Source: Caecitellus pseudoparvulus
Taxonomy: Eukaryota > Bigyra: Bicosoecida
Direction: 5' to 3'
Assembly (NCBI GenBank): GCA_965644315.1
Contig: CBFFRQ010000180.1
Span: forward strand, 48,612 to 112,611
Length of the DNA: 64,000 bases
The position numbers and the translations under genes were made by a program. The stretch's first letter is position 1; each line of letters starts with the position of its first letter. The notes beneath the pieces were generated by a model. That model ran no database searches and was not told the DNA's origin. It was given only the letters and a program-made list of their open reading frames with translations. Shown here one piece after another: positions 61,301-64,000 of this stretch.

Positions 61301-64000
61301 GAGCCCGAGTGTGTCGGGCACGCCCAGTGTGAGCGGTACGGCGACGGCGAGCGTGAGCGGGAGCCCGAGTGTGTCGGGCACGCCCAGTGTGAGCGGTACG
61401 GCGACGGCCAGTGCGAGTGGGACGGCGTCTGGCACGGTGTCGGGCACGGCGAGCGTGAGCGGGAGCCCGAGTGTGTCGGGCACGCCCAGTGTGAGCGGTA
61501 CGGCGACGGCCAGTGCGAGTGGGACGGCGTCTGGCACGGTGTCGGGCACGGCGAGCGTGAGCGGGAGCCCGAGTGTGTCGGGCACGCCCAGTGTGAGCGG
61601 TACGGCGACGGCCAGTGCGAGTGGGACGGCGTCTGGCACGGTGTCGGGCACGGCGAGCGTGAGCGGGAGCCCGAGTGTGTCGGGCACGCCCAGTGTGAGC
61701 GGTACGGCGACGGCCAGTGCGAGTGGGACGGCGTCTGGCACGGTGTCGGGCACGGCGAGCGTGAGCGGGAGCCCGAGTGTGTCGGGCACGCCCAGTGTGA
61801 GCGGTACGGCGACGGCCAGTGCGAGTGGGACGGCGTCTGGCACGGTGTCGGGCACGGCGAGCGTGAGCGGGAGCCCGAGTGTGTCGGGCACGCCCAGTGT
61901 GAGCGGTACGGCGACGGCCAGTGCGAGTGGGACGGCGTCTGGCACGGTGTCGGGCACGGCGAGCGTGAGCGGGAGCCCGAGTGTGTCGGGCACGCCCAGT
62001 GTGAGCGGTACGGCGACGGCCAGTGCGAGTGGGACGGCGTCTGGCACGGTGTCGGGCACGGCGAGCGTGAGCGGGAGCCCGAGTGTGTCGGGCACGCCCA
62101 GTGTGAGCGGTACGGCGACGGCCAGTGCGAGTGGGACGGCGTCTGGCACGGTGTCGGGCACGGCGAGCGTGAGCGGGAGCCCGAGTGTGTCGGGCACGCC
62201 CAGTGTGAGCGGTACGGCGACGGCCAGTGCGAGTGGGACGGCGTCTGGCACGGTGTCGGGCACGGCGAGCGTGAGCGGGAGCCCGAGTGTGTCGGGCACG
62301 CCCAGTGTGAGCGGACGGCGACGTCAGCGTGAGCGAGCGACGCCCAGTGGGCGGCACGGCGTGCGGGACGGCGTCTGGCACGGTGTCGGGCACGGCGAGC
62401 GTGAGCGGGAGCCCGAGTGTGTCGGGCACGCCCAGTGTGAGCGGTACGGCGACGGCCAGTGCGAGTGGGACGGCGTCTGGCACGGTGTCGGGCACGGCGA
62501 GCGTGAGCGGGAGCCCGAGTGTGTCGGGCACGCCCAGTGTGAGCGGCACGGCGACGGCCAGTGCGAGTGGGACGGCGTCTGGCACGGTGTCGGGCACGGC
62601 GAGCGTGAGCGGGAGCCCGAGTGTGTCGGGCACGCCCAGTGTGAGCGGTACGGCGACGGCCAGTGCGAGTGGGACGGCGTCTGGCACGGTGTCGGGCACG
62701 GCGAGCGTGAGCGGGAGCCCGAGTGTGTCGGGCACGCCCAGTGTGAGCGGTACGGCGACGGCCAGTGCGAGTGGGACGGCGTCTGGCACGGTGTCGGGCA
62801 CGGCGAGCGTGAGCGGGAGCCCGAGTGTGTCGGGCACGCCCAGTGTGAGCGGTACGGCGACGGCCAGTGCGAGTGGGACGGCGTCTGGCACGGTGTCGGG
62901 CACGGCGAGCGTGAGCGGGAGCCCGAGTGTGTCGGGCACGCCCAGTGTGAGCGGTACGGCGACGGCCAGTGCGAGTGGGACGGCGTCTGGCACGGTGTCG
63001 GGCACGGCGAGCGTGAGCGGGAGCCCGAGTGTGTCGGGCACGCCCAGTGTGAGCGGTACGGCGACGGCCAGTGCGAGTGGGACGGCGTCTGGCACGGTGT
63101 CGGGCACGGCGAGCGTGAGCGGGAGCCCGAGTGTGTCGGGCACGCCCAGTGTGAGCGGCACGGCGACGGCCAGTGCGAGTGGGACGGCGTCTGGCACGGT
63201 GTCGGGCACGGCGAGCGTGAGCGGGAGCCCGAGTGTGTCGGGCACGCCCAGTGTGAGCGGTACGGCGACGGCCAGTGCGAGTGGGACGGCGTCTGGCACG
63301 GTGTCGGGCACGGCGAGCGTGAGCGGGAGCCCGAGTGTGTCGGGCACGCCCAGTGTGAGCGGTACGGCGACGATCGAGGCGGGAGCGGGAGCCCGAGTGT
63401 GTCGGGCACGCCCAGTGTGAGCGGTACGGCGACGGCCAGTGCGAGTGGGACGGCGTCTGGCACGGTGTCGGGCACGGCGAGCGTGAGCGGGAGCCCGAGT
63501 GTGTCGGGCACGCCCAGTGTGAGCGGTACGGCGACGGCCAGTGCGAGTGGGACGGCGTCTGGCACGGTGTCGGGCACGGCGAGCGTGAGCGGGAGCCCGA
63601 GTGTGTCGGGCACGCCCAGTGTGAGCGGTACGGCGACGGCCAGTGCGAGTGGGACGGCGTCTGGCACGGTGTCGGGCACGGCGAGCGTGAGCGGGAGCCC
63701 GAGTGTGTCGGGCACGCCCAGTGTGAGCGGTACGGCGACGGCCAGTGCGAGTGGGACGGCGTCTGGCACGGTGTCGGGCACGGCGAGCGTGAGCGGGAGC
63801 CCGAGTGTGTCGGGCACGCCCAGTGTGAGCGGTACGGCGACGGCCAGTGCGAGCGGGACGGCGTCTGAGTGTCGAGTCGGCAGCGAGCGGGACGTCCGAG
63901 CGTGAGCGGGCACGCCGAGTGTGAGCGGCACGGCGACGGCCAGCGTGAGTGGGACGCCGAGTGTGAGCGGCACAGCGACGTCGAGCGTGAGTGGGACGCC
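43350..64000 (+). CDS. Giant secreted Ser/Thr/Gly/Val-rich tandem-repeat protein (frame broken; runs off window)
   Basis: Start at the first ATG in frame (MRQGRCTSWAF). Residues 1-27 form a signal peptide (AFALVAFLLLVPHGS). A charged region of about 60 residues follows (LQKVLTNHARAAKQKHAKP, WIENIDDDLALQQRS), then only repeats from 43618. Repeat residues are Ser, Thr, Gly, Val, Ala and Pro, e.g. SVSGTATASASG, TASGTVSG and SPSVSGTP: no Cys, Lys or aromatic residue, an ideal O-glycosylation substrate as in mucin-like surface proteins. Frame intact 43350-47368. Then the same repeat reading shifts frame at about 47369, 48931, 50030, 57685, 58316, 60393, 60740, 62316, 63375 and 63855, with a local TGA near 61192; the longest unbroken stretch is 50030-57680. 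All breaks lie in degenerate junction units. The whole array is over 6,700 codons. Function inferred: cell-surface or extracellular glycoprotein. Consensus error or pseudogenisation may explain the breaks. Confidence 0.6.
47369..49775 (+). repeat. Higher-order repeat, about 780 bp, with diverged junction units
   Basis: Four related degenerate junctions (starting 47369, 48149, 48931 and 49712) lie 780, 782 and 781 bp apart. Each opens GTGAGCGGCGA, passes through a damaged GTCGGGCACGCCC and a GTGGCAGCGGT-like piece, and ends in a short-type joint. The three intervals all hold junction-short, four long, one short and two long monomers. So the four junctions are homologous and were multiplied as part of a larger unit. 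Confidence 0.85.
58373..59717 (+). repeat. Second higher-order repeat, about 672 bp
   Basis: Two successive blocks of three long monomers, one short GACGTCGAGC monomer and three long monomers. Each block opens with the silent GGCACGG variant (58373 and 59046, 673 bp apart) and has the rare short joint at the same place (about 58690 and 59363). Such shared markers show block duplication rather than monomer-by-monomer growth. Confidence 0.75.

Larger units (their letters stand above)
43618..64000 (+). repeat. More than 20 kb tandem array of 102-bp and 60-bp monomers
   Basis: The long monomer (102 bp, 34 codons) starts AGTGTGAGCGGTACGGCGAC and ends GTGTGTCGGGCACGCCC. The short monomer (60 bp, 20 codons) is the long one without an internal 42-bp block (GCCAGTGCGAGTGG...GTGTCGGGCAC). 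Short units come in three flavours at the deletion joint: GACGACGAGC (first at 44241), GACGGCGAGC (first about 44873) and GACGTCGAGC (only right of 58.6 kb). Copies are otherwise nearly identical, with rare silent variants (GGTACGG to GGCACGG at 43828, 58373, 59046, 59880, 62545 and 63158). From the length, roughly 200 monomers. The array continues past the right edge, where unit structure changes. Confidence 0.97.

Noticed and set aside
43495-63347. Three minus-strand open frames of about 4,900-6,600 codons over the repeat array
   Set aside because: They are by-products of stop-free 3n repeats. They lack a signal peptide or unique N-terminal domain of their own, while the plus SVSG frame has a signal peptide and mucin-like composition.
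47368-63905. Plus-strand frame reading EREREPECVGHAQC
   Set aside because: It is the shifted frame of the same repeat and is joined to the SVSG frame only at the degenerate junctions.
43618-64000. CRISPR array
   Set aside because: Units are contiguous and coding with no unique spacers, and the setting is a eukaryotic genome.

Overview
The window is a piece of eukaryotic nuclear DNA from a GC-rich, compact, unicellular, probably flagellated protist. The genes are interrupted by many short introns (61-139 nt, mostly 65-80) with GTRNGT-type donors and CAG acceptors. Most exon joins given here restore protein-family alignments. Two nuclear tRNA genes end in T-runs. Several proteins belong to cilium or flagellum biology (RAB23-like GTPase, ARL6/BBS3) or eukaryotic trafficking (FHIP, DENN, mannose-6-phosphate-receptor-like). 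The style fits a heterotrophic stramenopile such as a bicosoecid, but that placement is an inference and no marker in the window proves it.

Left and centre (1-42.8 kb): a dense, mixed-strand run of ordinary genes. In order: RAB23-like GTPase (-), TMEM97/EXPERA protein (+), EamA transporter (+), selenoprotein S-like VIMP (-), MPO1-like dioxygenase (+), EF-hand protein (+), R3H/DEVH RNA helicase (-), mitochondrial thiolase ACAA2 (+), unknown protein (-), M6PR/ATG27-like receptor (-), ARL6 (+), unknown basic protein (-), tRNA-His(GTG), DENN protein (+), Rad7/AMN1-like LRR protein (+), COQ2 (+), FHIP (-), tRNA-Gly(CCC), fused IGPS-PRAI tryptophan enzyme (+), methyltransferase (-), LtrA-like membrane protein (+), coiled-coil protein (+), and a membrane-anchored ubiquitin protease (-). 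Convergent neighbours are often separated by only 10-27 nt, and one pair overlaps antisense by 169 nt.

Right (43.35-64 kb): one giant gene with a signal peptide followed by more than 20 kb of tandem Ser/Thr/Gly/Val/Ala repeats. It is built from a 102-bp monomer and a 60-bp monomer that lacks 42 bp of the first, arranged in higher-order repeats, and it runs off the window. The reading frame is broken at about ten degenerate junction units but never inside canonical monomers. The protein is most likely a secreted or surface mucin-like glycoprotein; the breaks may be consensus errors of the assembly or real decay.

The most interesting points are the internal architecture of the giant repeat, a probable selenocysteine UGA in the VIMP homologue with a stem-loop just downstream, the two-helix membrane anchor spliced onto a USP protease, the eukaryotic IGPS-PRAI fusion, a 27-nt microexon, and TATA-like boxes at about -30 of both tRNA genes.
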